A stretch of DNA of 64,000 nt, taken from JBBRSD01 sp038245725. Its GTDB lineage: Bacteria; Actinomycetota; Coriobacteriia; Anaerosomatales; JAAXUF01. The notes below the pieces were generated by a model. The model made no database searches. It saw only the letters and a program-made list of their open reading frames with translations, and was not told the origin of the DNA. Position 1 is the stretch's first letter; each line of letters opens with the position of its first letter. Where the stretch lies: NCBI GenBank assembly GCA_038245725.1, contig JBBRSD010000003.1, positions 124,001 through 188,000 of the forward strand, read 5' to 3'. The position numbers were made by a program, and so were the translations under genes. This document shows, in pieces, positions 31,927-39,506 of the stretch.

Positions 31927-32643
31927 ATGCTGCCGGAGCAGAAACCAGTAACGACGCGCTCATGGGACGAGGTCTTTCGCGCCTCCCCGTACTTCCGCGA
32001 GGCCTCGGAGGAAGCACTCGAGAGACTGCTGGCGGGAGCGATCATCGAACGGTGTCACAGGGGGCAGATCCTCTTCGCCGAGGGCACGCAGAGCAATCAG
32101 ATGCTTGTGGTCCTCGAGGGCTCTGTGCGACACGTCCACTACGAACTCTCGGGCCACGTCGCAGTCTTCGAGGTGGCCGAACCCGGCGAGCCGCTTGGGG
32201 CGGTATCCTCGCTTGGCTCGGCACCGTTCGAGGGCGATGTTGAAGCGAGCGACAATACCGTGGTGGCGTGGGTTCCCATCTCCGCGCTCGAGGCGCTCAT
32301 ACGTGCCGAGCCCGATGTCGCCATGGCGGTCCTCCGCAATATCGCCGCGCGCTGGGTTCGTCTGATTGCGGGCACAAAGCGCAACGCTGCGAGCGTTCCC
32401 GCACGGCTGGCCCGCTACCTCGGCGAACTGCCGAGAAGACAGCTGGGCGAGCACTCGTTCACCGTTGAGATTCCCGGCAAACGCGTCGAGCTGGCGGCGG
32501 TGCTCGCCACGGTTCCCGAGACACTGTCGCGCGCGTTTCGAAAGCTGCGCGATGAGGGCGTCATCAAGGACCGTGGCCGCAAGGTGATCGTCCTCGACGA
32601 CCGACGGCTGCACTCGATTGACGGCGACGCATGCGAGTTGTGA
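31927..32643 (+). CDS. Crp/Fnr family transcriptional regulator
   Basis: The 238-residue protein starts at ATG 31927 after GGGGGAAG. An N-terminal cyclic-nucleotide-binding-type beta-roll (GQILFAEGTQSNQMLVVLEGSVRHVHYELSGHVAVFEVAEPGEPLGA) leads to a dimerisation helix and a C-terminal winged helix (RVELAAVLATVPETLSRAFRKLRDEGVIKDRG). There is a single Cys in the sensory part, so it is not a 4Fe-4S FNR. The effector is unknown: cAMP, haem or a small redox ligand are possible. TGTGA-N6-TCACG palindromes found elsewhere in the window (13803, 15023, 24324) match the type of site this family binds. It converges on the DUF1284 gene. Confidence 0.9.
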   Translation: MLPEQKPVTTRSWDEVFRASPYFREASEEALERLLAGAIIERCHRGQILFAEGTQSNQMLVVLEGSVRHVHYELSGHVAVFEVAEPGEPLGAVSSLGSAPFEGDVEASDNTVVAWVPISALEALIRAEPDVAMAVLRNIAARWVRLIAGTKRNAASVPARLARYLGELPRRQLGEHSFTVEIPGKRVELAAVLATVPETLSRAFRKLRDEGVIKDRGRKVIVLDDRRLHSIDGDACEL

Positions 32644-32665
32644 GTTAGCGACCGTAGCATCGCTC

Positions 32666-33115
32666 CTACTCCGAGGAGCGCGCCTTCATCTCGGCGGCCT
32701 TGAGGAGCGCGCTCCAGCCGGGATCGCACACGCTCTCCCAGGTGCAGCCGTCGCATGCCCGCGCGCGCCAGACGCCCACCGCGAACGCGTCTGCTTCGAG
32801 TCGCGTCCGCGCGTCGGGAAGTGTTATCTGCTCGCCCGCGCGGGTGTCGAGGACGCGCATCGCGAGGGCGTCGATGCGTGCGATCTCTTCCTCGCCACCG
32901 GCGTCCTCGCTTGCGCAGAGGTTGTCGGCTCCGAGCTCCGGGCAGGCCGCGCAGACGTTGTCGATCCCCTCGACGACAAGCGCGGGTTCGCGCGATGCGC
33001 GCTCGACGACGTGACACAGGTTCTCGACATACTCAGCCGAGTAGCCCTCTCCGGCGAAGAACTGCAGGCAGATGAGGTGATGGCCGCGAAGTCGAACGGG
33101 AGGGAGGGCGCTCAA
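32666..33115 (-). CDS. DUF1284 family Cys-rich protein
   Basis: The start is taken as TTG 33115, whose bases overlap the stop of the upstream MBL gene (TTGA); the frame stays open to 33157. The 149-residue product opens with VRLRGHHLICLQFFAGEGYSAEYVENL, the DUF1284 hallmark, followed by a Cys set (VCAACPEL, LCASED) and a second pair near the end (ACDGCTWESVC). The Cys pattern suggests a metal or iron-sulfur site. Function is unknown. Coupled translation with the MBL gene suggests a common role or regulation. Confidence 0.8.
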   Translation of the reverse strand: MSALPPVRLRGHHLICLQFFAGEGYSAEYVENLCHVVERASREPALVVEGIDNVCAACPELGADNLCASEDAGGEEEIARIDALAMRVLDTRAGEQITLPDARTRLEADAFAVGVWRARACDGCTWESVCDPGWSALLKAAEMKARSSE

Positions 33116-33933
33116 CGCGCGTCCTGCTCGGCGAAGAGGGTGTCTTGCGCCGGCCACGAGTCGAGCGGTTCGTGCTGCGGCGCGACGTCGACCGGCACCT
33201 TGAGTCCGATGACCTCGAGCCGCGCCATGAGCGCGCGCCTGGCCAGCGACGGCGTGTTATTCGTGTCGGAGCGATGGAGGGCGAACACGCGGCTTAACCG
33301 TGTCGATGCGAGTGCCTCGAGCGCGTCGGCGGCATCAGGATTGGAGAGATGGCCCTCGGCCGAGCGTATCCGGCGCTTGAGGAAACTCGGATACGGCCCG
33401 TTCTCAAGCATCCCCAGGTCGTGATTGCTCTCGATGCCCAGCAGGTCGACCTCGGCGAGCGCGAGGCGTGCCTCGGGCGTCAGCACGCCGGTGTCGGTTG
33501 CGAGGCCGAAGCGCTCTCCGTTGTTGGCTTCGATACGGAAGCCGACTGGTTCGGCGGCGTCATGCGAGACGTGGAACGGGAGCACGGTAAGCGAGCCGAC
33601 CCGCACCTCGGAGCCGGCGGTCAGCGAGCACACTTCGCTGTCGAGATCGTCGAGGCCGGCGGCTCGCCGCGTGCCGAGCGTCGCGTGCACGCTGCAGGTG
33701 TGTCGCCGCGCGAAGACCTCGACGCCGCGCAGGTGGTCGGAGTGCTCATGGGTGAGCAGGATTGCGGAGACACTACCAGCGTCGAGTCCGACAAGCGCCA
33801 TGCGACGCGCCGTTTCGCGGGCGGAGAAACCGCAGTCGATGAGGAGCGTGGTCACGCCGTCGGACACCGCGACGGCATTGCCGCCGGAACCTGAGCCGAG
33901 GAAGACAACGCGGAGCTTGGACGATTGGGGCAT
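33112..33933 (-). CDS. Metallo-beta-lactamase-fold hydrolase, YycJ/WalJ-like
   Basis: The 273-residue protein is taken from ATG 33933 (an ATG five codons earlier is also in frame). It has LRVVFLGSGSGGNAVAVSDG at the start, LIDCGFS, and the zinc motif LLTHEHSDHLRGVEVFA (HxHxDH). Further metal ligands follow at FHVSHDAAEP and LATDTGVL, and ESNHDLGML near residue 185 is typical of the YycJ subfamily. These enzymes are believed to act on DNA or RNA ends, or in cell-wall-linked DNA processing, in Gram-positive bacteria. It overlaps the DUF1284 gene by four bases. Confidence 0.87.
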   Translation of the reverse strand: MPQSSKLRVVFLGSGSGGNAVAVSDGVTTLLIDCGFSARETARRMALVGLDAGSVSAILLTHEHSDHLRGVEVFARRHTCSVHATLGTRRAAGLDDLDSEVCSLTAGSEVRVGSLTVLPFHVSHDAAEPVGFRIEANNGERFGLATDTGVLTPEARLALAEVDLLGIESNHDLGMLENGPYPSFLKRRIRSAEGHLSNPDAADALEALASTRLSRVFALHRSDTNNTPSLARRALMARLEVIGLKVPVDVAPQHEPLDSWPAQDTLFAEQDAR

Positions 33934-34122
33934 GCGGGCAGTGTACACCGCACCTGCGACATCGGCGGTGGTCGTCGGCTACGTGGTCGACGGACATCGC
34001 TCCAACCTGCGGGTTTCTCGGCGAGTTCGGGAATACTCCGAGCACATGGATACCGGGCTGACCTCCGAAAGGCCCGTCGTGCGGATTGATGGACCCGGCA
34101 TCGCCCGTTCCGAGGAGTGGTC

Positions 34123-34368
34123 ATGGCTGTTCACCTCTATGCGCTGTCAACGTGCCCGTACTGCAGGATGACGAAGAAGTACCTCGACGAGCACGAGATC
34201 GAGTTCGACCTCACCGAGGTCGACATGCTGGAAGGCGAGGAGAAGGAAGCTGCCGTCGCGGAGGTCGTGCGCCTCTCGGGCGGCAAGTCCTTCCCGGTCC
34301 TCGATGTCGACGGGCAGGTCGTGGTGGGGTTCAACAAGGGTCGGATGGCCCAAATCCTCGGCCTCTAG
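34123..34368 (+). CDS. Glutaredoxin-like protein
   Basis: The 81-residue protein starts at ATG 34123 after GAGGAG; an ATG two codons earlier is less well spaced. It has the thioredoxin fold with active site STCPYCRMTKKYLDEHEIEF (CPYC), the cis-Pro stretch SFPVLDVDG and VVGFNKGRMAQIL at the end. It reduces disulfides or mixed disulfides in the cytoplasm. An FTR-like reductase gene follows eight bases downstream, which suggests that this glutaredoxin is reduced by ferredoxin rather than by glutathione (inference from the operon). Confidence 0.9.
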   Translation: MAVHLYALSTCPYCRMTKKYLDEHEIEFDLTEVDMLEGEEKEAAVAEVVRLSGGKSFPVLDVDGQVVVGFNKGRMAQILGL

Positions 34369-34376
34369 GAGTACCG

Positions 34377-35060
34377 ATGGATGCCAAGAAGCCAGCTCGC
34401 GCCATGTTCCCTCCCGGCACCACGATCGACGATTTGAAAGCGTACATGGGCCCGTTCGCCGCCCGCCTCGGCTATAAGTTCAATACTGAGGCCGAGTTCG
34501 TGGACGAAGTGCTCGAAAGCGAGATCGAGATACTCGCCCGAGACGGGGACGTCTACTGCCCGTGCCGAGTGATCACCGGCGATCCGGCGCAAGACGTGAA
34601 AATCATCTGCCCCTGCATCCCGTTCTTCCTCGACCAGTTCGCTGCGATAAGCAAGTGTTGGTGCGGGTTGTTCATCCTCGACTCGGTTGAGGACGGCGCC
34701 GATCTCATCGGAGTCATCGACGAAGTCGAGCCGGGGACGATCGTCGAAGTACCCACCGTCCAGCTGTCTGACCTCGCGGGCGGGCAGCCCAGGCACGTCA
34801 AGATCGGGAAGCGCGACATCGCGCTCGTGCGTGTGGGCGACGAGGTCTTCGCATTGTCGAACCTGTGCCGTCATGCGTTCGGCCCGCTTTCCGAGGGCTT
34901 CATGGACGGCTACTACGTCATGTGCCCGTGGCATGGCTGGCGTTACGACGTGCGCGATGGAACCACCGATCACCCGAACGCCGACGTGACCACCTTCCCG
35001 GTGACCGTTCACGACGGCGTGGTGCTCGTATCGGTGCCGCTCGGTCGCGCGAAGCCATAG
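34377..35060 (+). CDS. Ferredoxin-thioredoxin reductase catalytic domain fused to a Rieske domain
   Basis: The 227-residue protein starts at ATG 34377 with AGGAG. Residues ~15-110 match the catalytic (beta) chain of ferredoxin-thioredoxin reductase: CPCRVITGD, ICPCIPFF and CWCGLF give the CPC-CPC-CxC set that holds a 4Fe-4S cluster and the redox disulfide. Residues ~125-225 are a Rieske-type domain: ALVRVGDEVFALSNLCRHAFG and MCPWHGWRYDVRDG give CxH and CxxH for a 2Fe-2S cluster. The Rieske part may deliver electrons directly to the FTR cluster, replacing or supplementing ferredoxin; that is inference. It is co-transcribed with the glutaredoxin. Confidence 0.88.
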   Translation: MDAKKPARAMFPPGTTIDDLKAYMGPFAARLGYKFNTEAEFVDEVLESEIEILARDGDVYCPCRVITGDPAQDVKIICPCIPFFLDQFAAISKCWCGLFILDSVEDGADLIGVIDEVEPGTIVEVPTVQLSDLAGGQPRHVKIGKRDIALVRVGDEVFALSNLCRHAFGPLSEGFMDGYYVMCPWHGWRYDVRDGTTDHPNADVTTFPVTVHDGVVLVSVPLGRAKP

Positions 35061-35169
35061 CGGAGGCTGGGCGGCGTCGCTACCGCGCTCGGCGTAGCCC
35101 GCAATACCACTGCAGGCTCATACGAATGTCGCGTCGGTCGCGTCGCGGGTCTACCCGGACTGTCCTCTA

Positions 35170-35394
35170 CTACTTTCGGCGCTGGACGATCAGCCGCTGC
35201 GCTGCTACGAGAAGCGCGGAGGACAGGAGCACGAACGCCGCCCACTGCCAGCCCATTCCCACGTGGAAGGCTTCCAAGATAGCGGCGAGACCCGCGCCGA
35301 AACTCCATGGGAGCGTGAGCAGGCCGCCGGTCACGCTTTCGGCGAGCGCGCAGACGAAGACAATGGTGATCCATGCCCAGAAGACCAAGCTCAC
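35170..35394 (-). CDS. Small membrane protein resembling the NfeD membrane domain
   Basis: GTG 35394 has AAGGAG at good spacing; the frame is open to 35460. The 74-residue product has two to three membrane segments (VFWAWITIVFVCALAESVTGG, LPWSFGAGLAAILEAFHVG, WAAFVLLSSALLVAAQRLIV). The arrangement resembles the N-terminal membrane part of short NfeD-like proteins, without the usual OB-fold tail. It is divergent from cysK. The function is unknown and the assignment is tentative. Confidence 0.5.
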   Translation of the reverse strand: MSLVFWAWITIVFVCALAESVTGGLLTLPWSFGAGLAAILEAFHVGMGWQWAAFVLLSSALLVAAQRLIVQRRK

Positions 35395-35477
35395 GAGCGG
35401 CTCCTTGCGGCCACGAACGATTCGGTGAGAGCGTAGCGGATTCGCCCCCAGAAGCCACATCTACCACGAAACGCATA

Positions 35478-35500
35478 TTACGCAGTTAGAACGTGCGTAA
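35478..35500 (+). promoter_or_regulatory. Inverted repeat upstream of cysK, candidate CymR-type operator
   Basis: TTACGCA (35478-35484), nine bases, TGCGTAA (35494-35500): perfect seven-base arms 65 bases before the cysK ATG. The Rrf2-type regulator encoded just after cysK is the natural candidate to bind it. Confidence 0.45.
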
Positions 35501-35565
35501 CAATGCCGCGAAGCGGTGCTACCATCGGCAGTAGTAGTTCCCAGCACGTTCGAAGGAGGCACTTC

Positions 35566-36522
35566 ATGCCGAACATCGCGGAGGCCGTGGACGTCACCAT
35601 CGGTTCCACCCCGCTCGTGCACCTGCACCGCCTTACCGAAGGGCTTCCAGGCTCGGTGGCGATCAAGCTCGAGTCCCGAAACCCCGGCGGCTCGGTCAAG
35701 GACCGGATCGGTCTCGGCATGATAGTCGACGCCGAGAACCGCGGCATCATCACGCCGGGTGAGTCGGTCATCATCGAGCCAACGAGCGGCAACACCGGCA
35801 TCGCGCTCGCCATGCTGGGCGCCTCGCGCGGCTACCGGGTCATCCTCACGATGCCCGAGTCGATGTCGGTCGAACGCCGCAAGCTGCTCAAGGCCTACGG
35901 TGCCGAGCTCGTGCTGACCGACAAGGCCACTGGCATGAAGGGAGCGGTCGACGCTGCGCGCGAACTCGCCGAGTCGACCCCGGGCGGTTGGATCGCCGGA
36001 CAGTTCGACAACCCCGCGAACCCGCGCGCACACTACGAGACGACCGGACCCGAGATCGAGCAGGCGATCGCAGGCCTCACCCTCGGCGCGTTCGTCGCGG
36101 GCGTGGGCACCGGCGGCACGATCTCGGGAGCGGGGCGCTACCTCAAGGAGCGCTTCCCGAAGGCGCTGGCCATCGCCGTCGAGCCGGCGGAGTCGCCCAT
36201 CATCACCCAGCGACTTGCGGGCGAGACGCTCACCCCCGGCCCGCACCTCATCCAGGGAATCGGCGCGAACTTCATCCCTGCCGTTCTCGATCTCGAGATC
36301 CTCGATGCGGTTGAGCGCGTTGCCGGTGAGGATGCCATCGCGATGGCTCGTCGACTGGCCACGGATGAGGGGCTGTTCGTCGGGATCTCGAGCGGGGCGA
36401 ACGTCGTTGCAGCGCTGCGACTCGCCGCCGAGTCCCAGTTCGCCGACAAAGTGATCGTGACCATCGCGCCTTCCACAGGAGAGCGCTATCTGTCCACGAA
36501 GCTGTGGGAGAATCTGGGTTAG
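35566..36522 (+). CDS. cysK: Cysteine synthase (O-acetylserine sulfhydrylase)
   Basis: The 318-residue protein starts at ATG 35566 after GAAGGAGG. It is a PLP-dependent beta-family enzyme: NPGGSVKDRIG carries the Schiff-base Lys, PTSGNTGIALAMLGASRG is the substrate-binding Asn loop, and GVGTGGTISGAGRYLKE binds the cofactor phosphate. The C-terminal GLFVGISSGANVVAAL is also typical. It joins O-acetylserine with sulfide to make cysteine. It is followed two bases later by an Rrf2-family regulator gene, the arrangement expected if CysK and the regulator work together in cysteine sensing. Confidence 0.93.
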   Translation: MPNIAEAVDVTIGSTPLVHLHRLTEGLPGSVAIKLESRNPGGSVKDRIGLGMIVDAENRGIITPGESVIIEPTSGNTGIALAMLGASRGYRVILTMPESMSVERRKLLKAYGAELVLTDKATGMKGAVDAARELAESTPGGWIAGQFDNPANPRAHYETTGPEIEQAIAGLTLGAFVAGVGTGGTISGAGRYLKERFPKALAIAVEPAESPIITQRLAGETLTPGPHLIQGIGANFIPAVLDLEILDAVERVAGEDAIAMARRLATDEGLFVGISSGANVVAALRLAAESQFADKVIVTIAPSTGERYLSTKLWENLG

Positions 36523-36524
36523 CC

Positions 36525-36941
36525 ATGCGAGTTCCGCAGAGCCTCGACTACGCGCTACGAGCCCTCGTTCTGCTTGCGATGCAGCCGGACGGCACATATA
36601 TCGCCGCCGGCGAGCTCGCCGATCGTCTCGGACTGCCGCGGCGCTTCGTCGAGCAGCAGATCACGTCACTCGCTCGCGCCGGAATCGTCCGCTGTCGTCG
36701 TGGAGCGAGCGGCGGCTGCTCGCTTGCTCGGCCGCCGCGAGACATCTCCGTCTCCCGTGTGATCGAGGCGGTCCAGGGAGAGATTCTCGACATCCCACAC
36801 GTCACCGACTCCGCTGTTTCGGTCATGTGGCAGGACCTCGCCGAGGAGCTTGGACGTTATCTGGCTTCAATCACGCTCGAGTCGCTCGTGGAGCGGCAAC
36901 GTTCGCTCGACGAGCCCATCGCATCGACGTACGTGATTTGA
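36525..36941 (+). CDS. Rrf2 family regulator, CymR-like (no Fe-S cysteines)
   Basis: The 138-residue protein starts at ATG 36525, two bases after the cysK stop. The winged helix is typical of Rrf2: MRVPQSLDYALRALVLLAMQPDGTYIAAGELADRLGLPRRFVEQQITSLARAGIVRCRRGASGGCSLARPP. The three clustered Cys that bind Fe-S in IscR/NsrR are absent: after GGCSLARPP there are none. It therefore resembles CymR, which in Firmicutes represses sulfur genes in complex with CysK. Genetic linkage to cysK supports that reading, and the inverted repeat at 35478 is a candidate site. Confidence 0.85.
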   Translation: MRVPQSLDYALRALVLLAMQPDGTYIAAGELADRLGLPRRFVEQQITSLARAGIVRCRRGASGGCSLARPPRDISVSRVIEAVQGEILDIPHVTDSAVSVMWQDLAEELGRYLASITLESLVERQRSLDEPIASTYVI

Positions 36942-37055
36942 TGCACGCCGGTGCGTCCAAAGCCACGAACATATGCATCCGAGACGAGCACGCTTCGCGC
37001 TTCCTCAGCCCCCACTTTCCGTGCGGGCGAACGGTAGTTGCGAAGCTTGTTGTTC

Positions 37056-37092
37056 TGATACACTCCGAGGGTCTTGCGGTGGGATGACCGCA
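37056..37092 (+). promoter_or_regulatory. Extended -10 promoter and operator-like repeat before livK
   Basis: TGATACACT (37056-37064) looks like an extended -10 element; TTGCGA lies 15 bases before its hexamer. Immediately downstream TGCGGT-N6-ACCGCA (37075-37092) is a perfect inverted repeat at the expected start of the transcript. Confidence 0.4.
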
Positions 37093-37164
37093 GGTGTGGA
37101 CCTGTTCGCAGCCGCGAACTCGACACATCGCAAGGGTAATGGTTCAGGGAGCAAGGGAGGAACT

Positions 37165-38385
37165 ATGAAGGTGAGCAAGAAGCTTCTGCTCGCCGTCGTC
37201 GCGGCGCTGGCTGCGCTCGCGATGATTGCCACTGGTTGCAGTGGCAGCGGTTCGACGTCCACCACTGGTGGTACCGGCGGCACCGCGGCAAAGACGATCG
37301 ACATCGGCATCGGCGCTCCGCTCACGGCTGGCGCTGTTGCGCTCGGTCAGGGCATGAAGCGCGGCGCCAACCTCGCCATCGACCAGATGAACAAGTCCGA
37401 CGCCGCCAAGGCCGCGGGCATCACGTTCAAGAGCGTCGACGGTGACGACCAGGGCGACCCGAAGGTCGGCGTTACGGTTGCGAACACGTTCGCGTCGGAC
37501 GCGAATCTCGTGGGCGTTATGGGCCACCTGAACTCAGGCGTCTCGATTCCGTCCTCTAAGGTCTACGCCAAGCAGAAGATCGTCATGATCTCGCCGGCCT
37601 CGACCAACCCTGCGCTTACCCAGCAGGGCCTCAAGAACGTCTTCCGTGTCTGCACGACCGACGCCGTTCAGGGTCCGGCCGCTGCTGACTACGCGACGAA
37701 TCTGCTGAAGTTCAAGACTGCCTACGTCGTGGACGACTCCACTCCGTACGGCACCGGTCTTGCCGCCGAGTTCGCCAAGAAGTTCGTCGCCAACGGCGGC
37801 AAGGTTCTCGGCACCCAGAAGACCTCTGACAAGGACTCGGACTTCAACGCCCTCGTCACCAAGATCAAGGGCACGAGCCCCGAGCTCATCTACTACGGCG
37901 GCATCTACAACGCCGGCGCGCTCCTCGCCAAGCAGGCCAAGGACGCCGGCCTCAAGGCCCCGCTCATGGGCGGCGACGGTCTCTACGACCCGGCCTTCGT
38001 CAAGCTCGCTGGCGCCACCGAGGCTGAGGGCGACTTCGCGACCTCCGTCGGTCTGCCCATCGACAAGCTGCCGAAGGGCCAGGAGTTCTCGGCTGCCTAC
38101 AAGGCGCTCTACCCCAGCGACGAGATCGCTGCCTACGATGCCTACGCCTTCGACGCGACGAACGTGATCCTGAACGCCGTTCTCACCGTCGCTCAGAGCC
38201 AGGGCTCTGCGGCCGTCACGACCCCCGCGGGCCGCGACGCGATCATCGCTGCTGTTGCGGCCACCAAGACCACCGGCGTCACCGGTGACATCTCCTTTGA
38301 CGCCACTGGCGACACCACGAACAAGGCGATTAGCCTCTACGTCGTGTCGGGCGGCAAGTGGACCACGAAGGCCACGCCTCAGTAG
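37165..38385 (+). CDS. livK: Branched-chain amino-acid-type ABC transporter, substrate-binding lipoprotein 1
   Basis: The 406-residue protein starts at ATG 37165 after AAGGGAGG. A lipoprotein signal (LAALAMIATGCSGSG) is followed by a type I periplasmic-binding fold: IDIGIGAPLTAGAVALGQGMKRGANLAIDQMN, GDDQGDPKVGVTVANTFASD, MGHLNSGVSIPSSKVYAKQKIVMISPASTNPALT, and VVDDSTPYGTGLAAEF. These match LivJ/LivK proteins. The ligand is probably Leu/Ile/Val or a related amino acid, but members also bind urea, amides or aromatic acids. A hairpin follows before the permease genes, which favours higher expression of the binding protein. Confidence 0.9.
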   Translation: MKVSKKLLLAVVAALAALAMIATGCSGSGSTSTTGGTGGTAAKTIDIGIGAPLTAGAVALGQGMKRGANLAIDQMNKSDAAKAAGITFKSVDGDDQGDPKVGVTVANTFASDANLVGVMGHLNSGVSIPSSKVYAKQKIVMISPASTNPALTQQGLKNVFRVCTTDAVQGPAAADYATNLLKFKTAYVVDDSTPYGTGLAAEFAKKFVANGGKVLGTQKTSDKDSDFNALVTKIKGTSPELIYYGGIYNAGALLAKQAKDAGLKAPLMGGDGLYDPAFVKLAGATEAEGDFATSVGLPIDKLPKGQEFSAAYKALYPSDEIAAYDAYAFDATNVILNAVLTVAQSQGSAAVTTPAGRDAIIAAVAATKTTGVTGDISFDATGDTTNKAISLYVVSGGKWTTKATPQ

Positions 38386-38428
38386 GTTCGAATTCACGAG
38401 CGATCGTCCCGAGCTAGTGGGACGTGGT

Positions 38429-38459
38429 CCGGGCGGGCGCCCGCAAGGTGCCCGCCCGG
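38429..38459 (+). terminator. Intra-operon hairpin between livK and livH
   Basis: CCGGGCGGGC (38429-38438) pairs perfectly with GCCCGCCCGG (38450-38459). There is no T run. It probably stabilises the livK message or partly terminates transcription. Confidence 0.55.
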
Positions 38460-38516
38460 ATTCCATGTCCGGCGGCGCGCGTGAGTCTCGCATCCGGATA
38501 GACAGGAACGTCTGCT

Positions 38517-39503
38517 GTGACACTTTCAATCATTGTTGAGCAGCTCATCAACGGCATCACGCTCGGCGGTATGTACGCGCTGATCGCCTTGGGCTACACG
38601 CTGGTCTACGGAATCCTTCTTATGATCAACTTCGCCCACTCGGAGCTGTTCATGAGCGGTGCATACGTCGGCTTGGGCACGCTCACGCTTCTCACGAATC
38701 AGGACTTCATCAACGGACTTACGAAGAAGGTGCCGTTCTTTTCGTTCCTCCTTCCCGCCCGCGCCTTCTTCACCAGTGGAACGTTCGGGCTGGTCATGCT
38801 GCTTCTCATCGTGTTCCTCGTTTCGGCGATCGTCGTGGGACTGATGGGCGTCATCACCGAGCGTTTCGCCTATCGACCGCTTCGCCACGCGCCGCGGCTC
38901 GCGCCCCTGATCTCCGCAGTCGGGGTTTCGATCTTCCTTCAGAACGCGGTTCTATTGTGGATCAGCTCGAGTCAGATCCCGTTCCCGAACCCAGTGGGCA
39001 TCGCGGTCGCCTTTACGTTCATGGGCATCCAGGTGACCACGCTCAGGCTCGTCATCGTCGGAACGGCGATCGTCTTGATGGTCGCACTCGACCTCTACAT
39101 CTCTCGCAGCCGCATGGGCAAGGCGATGCGTGCGACCTCACAGGATCGCGAGGCCGCAGGCCTCATGGGTATCGACATCAACCTTGCGATCATGCTCGCG
39201 TTCTTCATCGGCCCGGCCCTCGGCGCCATCGCGGGCGTCTTCTACGGCATGTACTACGGCTCGATCGTCTTCAACATGGGCTTCATCCCTGGCGTGAAGG
39301 CGTTTACCGCCGCCGTCATCGGCGGCATCGGCAACCTTCGCGGTGCGATGCTGGGCGGCTTCGTCCTCGGCATCGTCGAGTCCTTGGCGGCAGGCTTCCT
39401 GTCGTCGGGCTACAAGGACGTCATCGCGTTTGCAGTTCTCATCCTCGTGCTGATATTCCGTCCGGGCGGTCTGCTCGGCGAATCCGTAGTGGAGAAGGTG
39501 TAA
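38517..39503 (+). CDS. livH: Branched-chain amino-acid-type ABC transporter permease LivH
   Basis: The 328-residue protein starts at GTG 38517. It has eight or so membrane helices with family motifs: EQLINGITLGGMYALIALGYTLVYGILLMINFAHSE at the start, ERFAYRPLRHAPRLAPLISAVGVSIFLQNA, SRMGKAMRATSQDREAAGLMGID for ATPase coupling, and GVKAFTAAVIGGIGNLRGAMLGGFVLGIVE. It pairs with LivM to form the channel. livM starts three bases after its stop, so the two are translationally linked. Confidence 0.93.
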   Translation: MTLSIIVEQLINGITLGGMYALIALGYTLVYGILLMINFAHSELFMSGAYVGLGTLTLLTNQDFINGLTKKVPFFSFLLPARAFFTSGTFGLVMLLLIVFLVSAIVVGLMGVITERFAYRPLRHAPRLAPLISAVGVSIFLQNAVLLWISSSQIPFPNPVGIAVAFTFMGIQVTTLRLVIVGTAIVLMVALDLYISRSRMGKAMRATSQDREAAGLMGIDINLAIMLAFFIGPALGAIAGVFYGMYYGSIVFNMGFIPGVKAFTAAVIGGIGNLRGAMLGGFVLGIVESLAAGFLSSGYKDVIAFAVLILVLIFRPGGLLGESVVEKV

Positions 39504-39506
39504 GCC

